Source: Bacteroidota bacterium (GTDB lineage Bacteria; Bacteroidota; Bacteroidia; Chitinophagales; Chitinophagaceae). Taken from it: DNA of 64,000 nucleotides. The notes beneath the pieces were generated by a model. It saw nothing but the letters and a program-made list of their open reading frames with translations, was not told the origin of the DNA and did not search any database. Positions 24,762 to 33,828 of the stretch are shown piece by piece. Both the position numbers and the translations under genes were made by a program. Position 1 is the stretch's first letter, and every line of letters begins with the position of its first letter. The DNA lies in NCBI GenBank assembly GCA_013288945.1, contig JABDAZ010000001.1, forward strand, positions 95,001-159,000. Direction: 5' to 3'.

Positions 24762-26072
24762 ATGAAAGAAGCAGTTAATATATTTTGGTTCCGGCGCGAT
24801 TTGCGTTTGAATGATAATGCAGGATTATACCATGCATTAAAAAGTGAAAATCCTGTGGTTCCCATTTTTATTTTTGATAAAAATATTCTCGATGAGTTAG
24901 AAGATAAACATGATCGTCGCGTAGAATTTATTCGCGCAGCGTTGGAAGAAATGCAGGAACAATTAATAAAAATTGGTTCATCACTTGAAGTATATTATGG
25001 TTATCCTGGTGACGTTTATAAAAAGCTGATTGAGAAATATAAAATAGAAAAAGTTTTTACAAATAGTGATTATGAACCTTCAGCTATTGAACGCGATGAA
25101 GCGATTAATAAAATGTTGCAGAAAGAAAAAATTTCAATGCACAGTTTTAAAGATCAAGTAATTTTTGAAAAGAACGAAGTGCTGAAAGATGATGGAAAAC
25201 CGTACACCATTTTTACGCCCTACAGCAACCGCTGGAAAAGTATAGTGAATGAATTTTACCTGAAGCAATATCCAACAAAAAAAAATTTTAAAAATTTTTT
25301 TAAGCAAGCTGCAAAAAGAATTCCTTCATTGGATTCGATGGGGTTTAAAGAAGTTGACAAATCATTTCCATCAAAAGAATTGAATAAAGAAATTATAACG
25401 CATTATAAAAAAGATCGAGATTACCCGGGAATACACGGAACGAGCAAACTCGGTGTGCACCTGCGTTTCGGCACTATCAGCATTCGCGAACTGGCAAAAA
25501 AAGCATCATCATTAAGCGACGTTTATTTGAAAGAATTAATTTGGCGCGATTTCTATCAAAGCATATTATTTCATTTTCCAAAAGTTGGCAAAGGCAAAGC
25601 TTTTAAAGTGGAATATGATTTTATTGAATGGAGAAATAATGAAAAAGAATTTCAACATTGGTGCAATGGAACAACTGGTTACCCAATTGTAGATGCAGGA
25701 ATGCGCGAAATAAATGAAACCGGTTTTATGCATAACCGCGTGCGCATGATTGTTGCTTCATTTCTTTCGAAACATTTATTAATAGACTGGCGCTGGGGCG
25801 AAGCTTACTTCGCAAAAAAATTATTGGATTATGATCTCGCTGCAAACAACGGTGGTTGGCAATGGGCTGCCGGCAGTGGTTGCGATGCCGCACCATACTT
25901 CCGTATTTTTAATCCGTATTTACAAACAAAAAAGTTTGATCCTGATTTAAAATATATCCGCAAATGGGTTCCGGAATTTGAAGAATTTACTTATCCCAAA
26001 CCGATTGTTGAGCATGAATTTGCACGCAAAAGAGTGCTAGAAGTTTATACAAAAGCAGTTAAGCAGAAATGA
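24762..26072 (+). CDS. Deoxyribodipyrimidine photolyase / cryptochrome family
   Basis: The protein has 436 residues. The N-terminal alpha/beta domain begins WFRRDLRLNDNAGLYHAL. The FAD-binding domain has GTSKLGVHLRFGTIS, ELIWRDFYQSILFHFP, YPIVDAGMREINETGFMHNR, RMIVASFLSKHLLIDWRWGE and the diagnostic DYDLAANNGGWQWAAGSGCD. These are class I CPD photolyase features, including the Trp-rich active-site region. The enzyme repairs UV dimers with light. It stands alone and converges on mqnD. Confidence 0.93.
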   Translation: MKEAVNIFWFRRDLRLNDNAGLYHALKSENPVVPIFIFDKNILDELEDKHDRRVEFIRAALEEMQEQLIKIGSSLEVYYGYPGDVYKKLIEKYKIEKVFTNSDYEPSAIERDEAINKMLQKEKISMHSFKDQVIFEKNEVLKDDGKPYTIFTPYSNRWKSIVNEFYLKQYPTKKNFKNFFKQAAKRIPSLDSMGFKEVDKSFPSKELNKEIITHYKKDRDYPGIHGTSKLGVHLRFGTISIRELAKKASSLSDVYLKELIWRDFYQSILFHFPKVGKGKAFKVEYDFIEWRNNEKEFQHWCNGTTGYPIVDAGMREINETGFMHNRVRMIVASFLSKHLLIDWRWGEAYFAKKLLDYDLAANNGGWQWAAGSGCDAAPYFRIFNPYLQTKKFDPDLKYIRKWVPEFEEFTYPKPIVEHEFARKRVLEVYTKAVKQK

Positions 26073-26136
26073 ATATAAAATTAAAAATATTGAATGTGAA
26101 AGTGATTTGCTTATTAATGAATTCCACTTTTAAATT

Positions 26137-26928
26137 TTACATTTCTCTATAAACTTTCAGCAACATTTCAATTGCATTTTTTCCGTCTTCTCCAAGTGTG
26201 ATTGAATAATTATTTACATACAAATCGATGTGCTGGCGCATTACGTGCTCTTCCATTTCCTGCGAATGTTGTTTTACATAATCGGGCAATTGCGGATAAT
26301 TGCTGAATGCAAACTCAACACTTTTTTTTATTAATGCATTTATTTTTTGTTGAATTTCATTATCAAATTTTTTATTCATAACAATCCCACCAAGCGGAAT
26401 TGGGCAGCCAGTTTTTTGTTCCCAAAATTCTCCGAGGTCAATTAATTTTATTAATCCTCTTTGCTGATAGGTAAAACGGTTCTCATGAATGATAACACCA
26501 CAATCAACTTTGCCTGATAAAACAGCATCTTCAATTTCATTAAAAACTAAAAACTGTTTTTTTACAGCTTGCGGAAATGCTAGTAAAAATAATAAATGCG
26601 CAGTTGTATTTTTTCCCGGAATGGCAATGGTGCAATCATTAATAACAGAAAGATCAATTTGTTTTTTTGCTATTAATAATGGGCCAACGCCTTTGCCCAG
26701 CGCCCCGCCGGCATCAAGCAAATCATAATTATTTAAAACAAGCGGAAGCACGCCGTAGCTAATTTTAGAAATATCAAGCTTGCCTTGTAAAGCCCACTGG
26801 TTAAGGGTTTGCACATCTTCTAAAACAGTTTCAAATTCAAAATCTCCTGTGTCAATTTTTTTATTAACGAGTGCATCAAAAATAAAAGTATCGTTTGGGC
26901 ACGGGCTAAATCCTAAAGTAAGCTTCAT
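26137..26928 (-). CDS. mqnD: 1,4-dihydroxy-6-naphthoate synthase (futalosine menaquinone pathway)
   Basis: The protein has 263 residues and starts KLTLGFSPCPNDTFIFDALV, the MqnD signature, with a periplasmic-binding-protein-like fold (ISKISYGVLPLVLNNYDLLD; GVGPLLIAK; CGVIIHENRFTYQ). MqnD converts the cyclic de-hypoxanthine futalosine product to dihydroxynaphthoate. It overlaps the upstream mqnB gene by 23 bases. The two genes together show that menaquinone is made through futalosine rather than the MenFDHCEB route. Confidence 0.95.
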   Translation of the reverse strand: MKLTLGFSPCPNDTFIFDALVNKKIDTGDFEFETVLEDVQTLNQWALQGKLDISKISYGVLPLVLNNYDLLDAGGALGKGVGPLLIAKKQIDLSVINDCTIAIPGKNTTAHLLFLLAFPQAVKKQFLVFNEIEDAVLSGKVDCGVIIHENRFTYQQRGLIKLIDLGEFWEQKTGCPIPLGGIVMNKKFDNEIQQKINALIKKSVEFAFSNYPQLPDYVKQHSQEMEEHVMRQHIDLYVNNYSITLGEDGKNAIEMLLKVYREM

Positions 26929-27586
26929 CTTTTTTTATAATTTCTTGTAAAATAAAAATCAGTTTTTCATTAAGCGTATGAATAGCATCTTTAAAATTCC
27001 ATTTTGTTTTATCACGTTCACCAATATAATTTGATATTGATCTTAACTGTAAAAAAGGAATATTTTTTTGCAGGCAAACATAATGACACGCAGCGCCTTC
27101 CATGCTTTCAACAACCGGCGCATAGTTTTGTTTATAAAAATTTATTCTTTCTGCATTCGTAGTTATTTCATTATTAGTTATGCTGCGCACTTCATCAAGC
27201 ATTGATAATGCCAACAATTTTTTATTTGGGTTCAATAAAGTTCCATTAATAAATGGCGCATCGTTTTCATTCATCAGATTCAAATCAAAAATTGTTTTGA
27301 ATGTATTGTTTTCAACCACGCCAACATCGCCGAAAAAATCATCTTTAATTACTACAACTTCACCCAAATTTTTATTTGAAAAACATCCTGCAATACCAGC
27401 TTGTAAAATAATGTCAGGTTTTTTTTTATTAATAAAATCGGTTAAAAAATAAGTTGTGGAAACAGAACCAATTCCGGTTATTAATACTTTTATTTCATGA
27501 TTTTTTAGTGCATCATTTTCTTCATTAATAAAATCAATGGTTTGTTGAATTTCTTTACTCGTTGCGGCTGTAATCAAAATATACAT
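26906..27586 (-). CDS. mqnB: Futalosine hydrolase
   Basis: The protein has 226 residues of the nucleoside phosphorylase/hydrolase fold: VLITGIGSVSTTYFL, DIILQAGIAGCFS, and the substrate-site segment PVVESMEGAACHYVC followed by LRSISNYIGERDKTKWN. MqnB removes hypoxanthine from futalosine. The frame is open upstream to 27793, but the family starts at MYILITAATSKE, so the ATG at 27586 is used; the longer form would run through the divergent queD promoter. It overlaps mqnD by 23 bases (operon). Confidence 0.93.
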   Translation of the reverse strand: MYILITAATSKEIQQTIDFINEENDALKNHEIKVLITGIGSVSTTYFLTDFINKKKPDIILQAGIAGCFSNKNLGEVVVIKDDFFGDVGVVENNTFKTIFDLNLMNENDAPFINGTLLNPNKKLLALSMLDEVRSITNNEITTNAERINFYKQNYAPVVESMEGAACHYVCLQKNIPFLQLRSISNYIGERDKTKWNFKDAIHTLNEKLIFILQEIIKKDEAYFRI

Positions 27587-27623
27587 GGTGCAAATATCGT
27601 AATCGCGGCGCATTTCAGCAGCA

Positions 27624-27654
27624 CTTGGCTTTCCTTTGCTATGCATTATCTTTG
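27624..27654 (+). promoter_or_regulatory. Promoter of the first QueD/PTPS gene
   Basis: CTTG (27624-27627), 19 bases, then TATCTTTG (27647-27654) fits the Bacteroidota consensus with one mismatch in the -33 box. The start site near 27660 lies downstream of an in-frame ATG at 27636 and so selects the ATG at 27669 as the start codon. Confidence 0.7.
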
Positions 27655-27668
27655 CAAAAATTTTTTTA

Positions 27669-28079
27669 ATGATATACCTGACGCGTGTGGAACATTTTAA
27701 CGCAGCGCATAAATTATATAATCCTGCATGGAGCAAGGAAAAAAATGAAATTGTTTTTGGCAAATGTGCAAACGAAAATTGGCACGGGCACAATTATGAA
27801 TTGTATGTAACTATAAAAGGCGAGCCAAATGCCGACACTGGTTTTTTGTACGATGTAAAAAAATTGAGCGACACGATTAAAGAACATGTGATTGAATTGC
27901 TTGACCATAAAAACCTGAATATTGATGTTGAATTTTTGAAAGATAAAATGTGCTCAACAGAAAATTTGGTGATTGGAATTTGGCAACAATTAATAATGCA
28001 TTTACCAACAGAAGTAAAATTGCACGCGATTAAATTATATGAGACGCCAAGAATTTTTGTTGAATATTTTGGTGAGTGA
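27669..28079 (+). CDS. 6-pyruvoyl-tetrahydropterin synthase / QueD family protein, copy 1
   Basis: The protein has 136 residues. Zn-binding His residues appear in HFNAAHKLYN (start) and WHGHNYEL. The catalytic Cys is in VFGKC, the active-site Asp-His in LLDHKNLN, and the substrate Glu in KLYETPRIFVEYF. The family includes QueD (queuosine precursor) and PTPS (pterin) enzymes acting on dihydroneopterin triphosphate. A second copy follows 68 bases downstream and folE after that. The start at 27669 is fixed by the promoter; an upstream ATG at 27636 would add 11 unrelated residues. Confidence 0.9.
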   Translation: MIYLTRVEHFNAAHKLYNPAWSKEKNEIVFGKCANENWHGHNYELYVTIKGEPNADTGFLYDVKKLSDTIKEHVIELLDHKNLNIDVEFLKDKMCSTENLVIGIWQQLIMHLPTEVKLHAIKLYETPRIFVEYFGE

Positions 28080-28147
28080 TAAATTTATTAATGTCATAAA
28101 AACGACGATATTTTTTTATAAGAATTTTTAATTTGAAGCGCTTTATT

Positions 28148-28561
28148 ATGAATAAAAAAGTAGCAGTTTTTCGCAAAGAACATTTTAACGCGGCGCATCG
28201 TTTATTTAATCCTGCATGGGATGAAAAGCAGAATGATGCAGTGTTTGGTAAGTGTAATAATCCAAATTACCACGGGCACAATTATGAACTGGAAGTAAAA
28301 GTTGTGGGCGAACCTGATCCGGAAACAGGTTATGTTTTTGATTTAAAAAAACTATCAGACATTATTAATGAAAATGTTTTAGAAAAATTGGATCATAAAA
28401 ATTTAAACCTTGATACAGTTTATTTTGAAAACATTAATCCAACTGCTGAAAATATTGTTATAGTTATTTATGAAATTTTACGGGAGAAAATCGATGAAAA
28501 ATTTGATTTACAAATCCGTTTGTATGAAACCGAAAGAAATTTTGTTGAATACCCGGTTTAA
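28148..28561 (+). CDS. 6-pyruvoyl-tetrahydropterin synthase / QueD family protein, copy 2
   Basis: The protein has 137 residues with the same motifs as copy 1: HFNAAHRLFNPAW, VFGKC, YHGHNYELEV, KLDHKNLNLD and RLYETERNFVEYP. All catalytic and metal residues are kept in both copies, so neither looks degraded. The start is placed at the ATG at 28148; a TTG at 28133 is also in frame. Tandem copies of this family usually point to two different products, for example one for queuosine and one for a pterin, but I cannot assign them. Confidence 0.9.
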   Translation: MNKKVAVFRKEHFNAAHRLFNPAWDEKQNDAVFGKCNNPNYHGHNYELEVKVVGEPDPETGYVFDLKKLSDIINENVLEKLDHKNLNLDTVYFENINPTAENIVIVIYEILREKIDEKFDLQIRLYETERNFVEYPV

Positions 28562-28713
28562 TGTGCAAATGTGAAAATGGCTCAATTGCACAATGATTTT
28601 AATGCAGAATATAACGAGAAAGCAACTAAAGAATTATATTAATATGCAAATGTGAAAATGGCTTAGTTACACAATTGAGTAATTTTCAAATTTCAAATTT
28701 TCAAATTAACAAA
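28562..28713 (+). repeat. Intergenic repeat unit (GTGAAAATGGCT type), two copies before folE
   Basis: Two related copies of a GCAAATGTGAAAATGGCT word occur about 80 bases apart (at about 28564 and 28644), followed by a run of TTTCAAATTTTCAAATT. The same vocabulary recurs in the gaps at 49.9-50.0 kb and 54.3 kb. Confidence 0.6.
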
Positions 28714-29310
28714 ATGGCGTATAAAAAAACAGAAGAGTACGACGAAAAAGTTACCTCCGCATTGCTTGAAAATTATAAAGATTGTTTATCATTATTAGGT
28801 GAAGATCCGCAACGCGAAGGCTTATTGAAAACGCCGGAGCGCATTGCGAAAGCCATGCAATTTTTAACCCAGGGATATACGCTTGATGCAAAAGCAATTT
28901 TAAATTCTGCAAAATTTCATGAAGATGTGAGCGAGATGATTATTGTAAAAGATATAGAATTGTACAGCATGTGCGAACATCATATGCTTCCATTTTTTGG
29001 CAAAGCACACGTTGCTTATATTCCCAATGGATGGATTACCGGGCTTAGTAAAATTGCACGTGTTGTTGATACTTTTTCGCGCAGGTTGCAAGTACAGGAA
29101 AGATTGACAACGCAAATTTTAGAAGTGATTAAAGAAACGCTAAACCCGCTTGGAGTGGCCGTTGTTATTGAAGCTTCGCATCTTTGCATGATGATGCGCG
29201 GCGTGCAAAAACAAAATTCTGTTACCACAACTTCTGCTTTTTGGGGTGAGTTTGAAAAGAACGAAACACGCAGCGAGTTTATAAAACTTGTATCAGCAAA
29301 ATTGCATTAA
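28714..29310 (+). CDS. folE: GTP cyclohydrolase I
   Basis: The protein has 198 residues. Zn-site and catalytic residues are visible in [20 protein letters not shown] (Cys and His), [20 protein letters not shown], and the second Cys in [13 protein letters not shown]. It makes dihydroneopterin triphosphate, the substrate of the QueD/PTPS proteins directly upstream. The frame is open from 28675, but that stretch encodes repeat sequence, and the protein matches the family from [11 protein letters not shown] at 28714. Confidence 0.96.
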   Translation: MAYKKTEEYDEKVTSALLENYKDCLSLLGEDPQREGLLKTPERIAKAMQFLTQGYTLDAKAILNSAKFHEDVSEMIIVKDIELYSMCEHHMLPFFGKAHVAYIPNGWITGLSKIARVVDTFSRRLQVQERLTTQILEVIKETLNPLGVAVVIEASHLCMMMRGVQKQNSVTTTSAFWGEFEKNETRSEFIKLVSAKLH

Positions 29311-29402
29311 TACGATTTTATTTTTTATAACGTGCCGCAAAGATTTTCTTTTTTGAATGATGTCTTTGTGGCATATTTGTTTTTGAAAAACGCCAGAGAA
29401 TT

Positions 29403-30293
29403 ATGAAACATGCGTATATTTTTCCGGGACAAGGTTCGCAATTTCCGGGTATGGGTAAAAGCCTTTATGAAAATAGCGCTTTCGCAAAAAAACTATTTGA
29501 GCAGGCAAATGAAATATTGGGCTTCCGCATTTCCGATATCATGTTTAATGGAAATGAAGAAGATTTACGCCAGACAAAAGTTACACAACCTGCCGTTTTT
29601 ATTCATTCTGTAATAGCATTTAAAAGTATTGAAAACAATAAACCAGACATGGTTGCAGGACATTCTTTAGGAGAATTTTCTGCACTTGTTGCAAATGGTG
29701 TTTTAAGTTTTGAAGATGGTTTGCGATTGGTTTCCATTCGCGCGCTTGCTATGCAAAAAGCTTGTGAATTAAATCCTTCAACAATGGCTGCAGTGCTGGC
29801 TTTGGATGATAGTAAAGTAGAAGAAATTTGTAAAAAAGTTTCTGATGAAACCGGAGAAATTGTTGTTCCTGCAAATTATAATTGCCCCGGACAATTGGTA
29901 ATAAGCGGCACTTTAAAAGGAATCGAAATTGCATGCGAAGCAATGAAAGTTGCAGGTGCAAAAAGGGCTTTGGTATTGCCGGTTGGTGGCGCATTTCATT
30001 CTCCATTAATGGCGCCTGCGCAAACTGAATTAAACGATGCTGTTAAAAAAATTACTTTCTATAATCCAACAGCATCGGTTTATCAAAACGTAGTTGCAAA
30101 AGCTGTTGTTGATAAAGAAGAAATAAAAAAGAATTTGGTTGATCAATTAACTGCCGCTGTTAAATGGTCGCAAAGTGTGCAGGCAATGATAAAAGACGGC
30201 GCATCAAAATTCACTGAAATCGGCCCTGGCAAAGTGTTGCAGGGTTTGGTACTAAAGATTAATAAAGAAGTGCAGGTTGATGGTGTTAGTTAA
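29403..30293 (+). CDS. fabD: Malonyl-CoA:acyl carrier protein transacylase
   Basis: The protein has 296 residues. It starts YIFPGQGSQFPGMGKSLYE, has the catalytic Ser in VAGHSLGEFSALVA (about residue 87), the catalytic His in GGAFHSPLMAPA (about 200) and the C-terminal FTEIGPGKVLQGLV. It loads malonyl groups on acyl carrier protein in fatty acid synthesis. It stands about 90 bases after folE and is probably transcribed on its own. Confidence 0.97.
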   Translation: MKHAYIFPGQGSQFPGMGKSLYENSAFAKKLFEQANEILGFRISDIMFNGNEEDLRQTKVTQPAVFIHSVIAFKSIENNKPDMVAGHSLGEFSALVANGVLSFEDGLRLVSIRALAMQKACELNPSTMAAVLALDDSKVEEICKKVSDETGEIVVPANYNCPGQLVISGTLKGIEIACEAMKVAGAKRALVLPVGGAFHSPLMAPAQTELNDAVKKITFYNPTASVYQNVVAKAVVDKEEIKKNLVDQLTAAVKWSQSVQAMIKDGASKFTEIGPGKVLQGLVLKINKEVQVDGVS

Positions 30294-30443
30294 TAATAGT
30301 TTTTTATTTAAATTGTACATCATAAATTTTTTCTTTTTTTCTATCACGCTTTCTTTAAATTTCATTTGTATTCAATAAAAATTATTTTTTGATTTCTATA
30401 TTTTATTGAATTCAAATGGCACATTAACCTTCTCAACATTTAA

Positions 30444-31943
30444 ATGAAACGTACTGATACTTTCAACTTACTTTTTTTATTTGCGGCAATTGTTATTATT
30501 TTCTACCCGGTTTTTTATACAGAATATTTATATACTGATGAAGCTTCGCAACTCTGGTATTTTAAAGATGGATTAAATTTTCACGCATCAGTTCCGCAAG
30601 GGCGTTTTCTTACTTATAAAATTTTTGAGTTTGTATTCAGCCACATTAAAACCATTCACGGTGTAATTTACTCACGTATATTTTCTTTGGCTGGATGGAT
30701 TTTGTGCATTCCAGTTTGGTATTTTATTATTAATAAAATAATTGAAAAAAATAACCTTCCAAAAATTTTTACGCTGCTGTCATTAATCTATTTAATAAGC
30801 ATGCCACCGTTTGCAATATCCATTGGCTGGGCATCTTGTATGGAACTTTTTGTTGCTTGCACAAGCGGTTTAGTTTCTGGTTATATTCTTTATAATTCAA
30901 TAAAATATAATGGCAATCTGGTGCACGTTTCAACAACTGCAATTTTGTTATCAATTGTTTTTGGAGTAGCATCTTTGTTTACTTATCAAAATGGGTTTGG
31001 TTGTTTTTTTATTCCATTTTTTATCCAGTTTATTGCGGCTAAAAAGTTTTCGAAAAACATTAATATCGGCTTGGGCTTTTCATTAATGATTTATGTTTTT
31101 TATTTTATACTCTTTAAATATAGTTTAAGAACAAACGGCATGGAAGCCAGCGCCAGAAGCACTTTCGCCATTAATCCAATTAATAAAATAATATTTTTAT
31201 TTACGCGCCCGTTGGCAACAGCTTTTCATTTTACATGTTTATTTAATGAAGAAAATATTTTCGGAGAAATTGTTTATATGATTCTTGCAGCTATTTGGCT
31301 GCTCATTTATTTTATCAATCAAAAATCAAAATCAGTAATTAATAAATTGTCTTTTCTGTTTGGCATTATTATTTTCTTCGTACTTATTTATTTGCCATCA
31401 TTAATCGTTCAGGAAAATTATTCTTCAAACCGGACTTTGCTTGCTTTAAATTTTGTAACGCTTCTGTTGCTTGCAGAAACTTTTTTTTCATTGATAAAAA
31501 AAGAAAAACTGCAATTTATTATTGCAACAATTTTATCATTAATGTTTATAATAAATGGCTGGTATAATTTTAATAACCAGTTTTCAAAACCATTATCAAA
31601 AGAATATAGTTTGCTTAAAAATTTTGTGTTGAACAATTATACACCACATACAACTGCCATATATTTTATACAACCTGCAGAAAATACATTTGAAAAAAAA
31701 TATGGAATAACAAGATCGTGGGATGAATTTGGTGTGCCTTCAACCGCAAAAAAATGGGCGCCCGAACCATTAATAAAACAAATGATTTTTGAAAAAACGG
31801 GCAATAGAGAAATGGCGGAGAAGTTAATTGTTATGACTTGGAAAGATGAAGAAGCATTTCAACAATCAGGAAAAAATATTTCCAAAGAAGTTTTGTTTAT
31901 TGATTTTGATAAAATGCTTTCTGCATACCAATTGAGTTTGTAA
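30444..31943 (+). CDS. Polytopic membrane protein, possible GT-C type glycosyltransferase
   Basis: The protein has 499 residues with about 11 hydrophobic segments and a soluble C-terminal domain of about 110 residues. The first non-cytoplasmic loop holds an acidic pair (YLYTDEASQLW) and then PQGRFLTYKIF, an arrangement like the Asp/Glu catalytic loop of GT-C enzymes such as GtrII-like transferases. No confident family can be named. The codons are strongly AT-biased. It converges on the GNAT gene. Confidence 0.6.
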   Translation: MKRTDTFNLLFLFAAIVIIFYPVFYTEYLYTDEASQLWYFKDGLNFHASVPQGRFLTYKIFEFVFSHIKTIHGVIYSRIFSLAGWILCIPVWYFIINKIIEKNNLPKIFTLLSLIYLISMPPFAISIGWASCMELFVACTSGLVSGYILYNSIKYNGNLVHVSTTAILLSIVFGVASLFTYQNGFGCFFIPFFIQFIAAKKFSKNINIGLGFSLMIYVFYFILFKYSLRTNGMEASARSTFAINPINKIIFLFTRPLATAFHFTCLFNEENIFGEIVYMILAAIWLLIYFINQKSKSVINKLSFLFGIIIFFVLIYLPSLIVQENYSSNRTLLALNFVTLLLLAETFFSLIKKEKLQFIIATILSLMFIINGWYNFNNQFSKPLSKEYSLLKNFVLNNYTPHTTAIYFIQPAENTFEKKYGITRSWDEFGVPSTAKKWAPEPLIKQMIFEKTGNREMAEKLIVMTWKDEEAFQQSGKNISKEVLFIDFDKMLSAYQLSL

Positions 31944-31975
31944 AAAAATTTTTATTAATCTTATTAATTAAGACT

Positions 31976-32425
31976 TTAAACATCAATGCTACAGTTTACC
32001 CATTCTGCATCAAAGTTTGCATTGAATTTCTTATAGAAATTAATTGCAGGTTCATTCCATTCCAAGACCTGCCAAACAATGCCTGATAAATTTTTTTCTT
32101 TTGCTTCTTCTATTAATTTTTCTATTAATAATTTTCCAATTCCTTGTCCGCGCATTTTTTCTGTAACTATTAAATCTTCTAAATACATGCGCTGGCCTTT
32201 CCATGTGCTGTAACGAATATAATACAAAGCAAAGCCTTCTACTTTTCCATTTTCTTCAGCCGCAAATGCCCACCACACGGGCGTTTCGCCAAACCCGCTT
32301 TTTATAAAATGATCTAAAGTTACCGTTACTTCGTCAGGCGCTTTTTCATAAACGGCTAATTCATTAATCAATTCTAATAATCTTTTGCAATCATCTTCAA
32401 TAACTCTTCTGATAACAACACTCAT
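31976..32425 (-). CDS. GNAT family N-acetyltransferase (diamine/thialysine acetyltransferase-like)
   Basis: The protein has 149 residues. The acetyl-CoA-binding motif is VTEKMRGQGIGKLLIEKLIE (about 85-104; RGxGIG), preceded by YLEDLIV and followed by WQVLEWNEPAINFYKKFNA. This layout, together with RYSTWKGQRMYLEDL, resembles the spermidine/spermine and thialysine N-acetyltransferase branch. The substrate is not certain. It lies 77 bases after the PLP enzyme gene on the same strand. Confidence 0.88.
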   Translation of the reverse strand: MSVVIRRVIEDDCKRLLELINELAVYEKAPDEVTVTLDHFIKSGFGETPVWWAFAAEENGKVEGFALYYIRYSTWKGQRMYLEDLIVTEKMRGQGIGKLLIEKLIEEAKEKNLSGIVWQVLEWNEPAINFYKKFNANFDAEWVNCSIDV

Positions 32426-32502
32426 AAAAAATTCAATTATTAGTCCGGAAAAAATGTTTGATAATTTTTAATTCTTTTAAAAATATTTTATAAAGATTGC
32501 TA

Positions 32503-33729
32503 TTAAGAAAGTGCATGAATTAAATCAGCAATAATATCCTGGATGTTTTCCATACCAACGCTCATTCTTATTAATCCATCTGTGATGCCATATTTTTCAC
32601 GCAGTTCTTTTGGTACACCATAATGCGTCATTGATGCAGGATGGCTTAATAATGTATCGCATGTTCCGAGGGAAACGGTGCGCGTGCACATGCGTAATTT
32701 ATTCATGAAATTTATTCCTGCTTTCAATCCGTCTTTCAATTCAAAACTCAACATGGCGCCGGGATGTTTCATTTGTTTCATCGCAACTTTATGATCGGGA
32801 TGAGAATCAAGCCCGTTATAATTTACTTTGGAAATAACCGGATGTTGTTTTAAAAAATGCGCCACTTCCATTGCATTGCTGCAATGGCGATCCATGCGGA
32901 CTTCCAAAGTTTTCATTCCATTCGTTAATAAAAAAGCATCGAAAGGATTGCTGTTGCCACCAAGCAAACGATGTGTTTTGGTAGCTTTTGTTTTCATAAA
33001 TTCCAAATCTTTTCCAATCAAAATTCCACCGATTGAAGTGCCGTGGCCATTTAAAAATTTTGTGGTGGAATGAATTACAAAATCAACTTTATAACGAAAA
33101 GGTTGTTGCAAATATGGTGTTGCAAAAGTATTATCGCACGCAACAATAAGATTATATTTTTTTGCAAGCTTGCTCAGTTCATTAATATCAACGCACTGAA
33201 TTGTAGGATTGGCGGGCGTTTCAAGGTAAAGCATTTTTATAGATGGATCTGTTTTCATCGCTTCTTCCGCTTTGTTCAAATCGCGCAAATCTACAATTAC
33301 AGATGTAATGCCAAGATCAGGCAACGCTTTATTAAAAATTTCTTCTGTTCCACCATATAATGAAAAATGAGAGAGAACCGTGTCGCCTGATTTTAAATTC
33401 ATCAGCATTAATGTGCTGATGGCAGACATGCCTGATGAATGTAAAATGGCTTTCAATTGCAAATGATTTCCGAGTTCATCTTTTAATTCATACGCTTCCA
33501 TCGCGGCAATTTTTTCTTCCGCTTCTGTAAAAGTTGGATTGCCCCAGCGTGTATAGATATATCCCGGTTCTTCTCCGCTAAACCTGCGCATTCCCTGCTC
33601 TGCATCGTCGTATACAAATGTGCTGGTTGCATAAATGGGAGTAAGGTGCGCATAATTTGGATCCTGCACATGGCCCGCATGAATTGCCAATGAACTAAAA
33701 CCACTGAGCGGAAATTTTTTATCTGACAT
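32503..33729 (-). CDS. Cys/Met-metabolism PLP-dependent enzyme (methionine gamma-lyase / cystathionine gamma-synthase type)
   Basis: The protein has 408 residues of fold type I. The PLP Lys is in DFVIHSTTKFLNGHGTSIGG (about residue 215), the stacking Tyr in HFSLYGGTEEIF, and the binding Asp in VACDNTFATPYLQ. The C-terminal segment SLGTCDTLLSHPASMTHYGV fits the methionine gamma-lyase/homocysteine-lyase branch. Family members split C-S bonds or join Cys and homoserine; the exact reaction is unresolved. It follows fabH on the same strand after about 100 bases that include a hairpin. Confidence 0.9.
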   Translation of the reverse strand: MSDKKFPLSGFSSLAIHAGHVQDPNYAHLTPIYATSTFVYDDAEQGMRRFSGEEPGYIYTRWGNPTFTEAEEKIAAMEAYELKDELGNHLQLKAILHSSGMSAISTLMLMNLKSGDTVLSHFSLYGGTEEIFNKALPDLGITSVIVDLRDLNKAEEAMKTDPSIKMLYLETPANPTIQCVDINELSKLAKKYNLIVACDNTFATPYLQQPFRYKVDFVIHSTTKFLNGHGTSIGGILIGKDLEFMKTKATKTHRLLGGNSNPFDAFLLTNGMKTLEVRMDRHCSNAMEVAHFLKQHPVISKVNYNGLDSHPDHKVAMKQMKHPGAMLSFELKDGLKAGINFMNKLRMCTRTVSLGTCDTLLSHPASMTHYGVPKELREKYGITDGLIRMSVGMENIQDIIADLIHALS

Positions 33730-33789
33730 AATTTTATTAATAAGAAAGTAAAAACTGTAGATAATAAGATTGGTGAAAAAACAGCTTAA

Positions 33790-33818
33790 AACATTAATGA
33801 ACTTTTGTTCATTAATAA
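33790..33818 (-). terminator. Probable terminator after fabH
   Basis: A perfect 10-bp stem (33793-33802 with 33807-33816, ATTAATGAAC/GTTCATTAAT) with a TTTT loop lies 13 bases after the fabH stop on the minus strand and is followed by TGTTTT. The stem is AT-rich, so termination may be partial. Confidence 0.55.
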
Positions 33819-33828
33819 AAAATTGAAA

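Noticed and set aside
27636-27668. Upstream start for the first QueD/PTPS gene
   Set aside because: The ATG at 27636 lies inside or before the promoter -7 box (27647-27654), so it cannot be in the mRNA; homology starts at 27669.
27587-27793. 69-residue N-terminal extension of MqnB
   Set aside because: It has no family match and runs through the divergent promoter region; the family starts at MYILITAATS.
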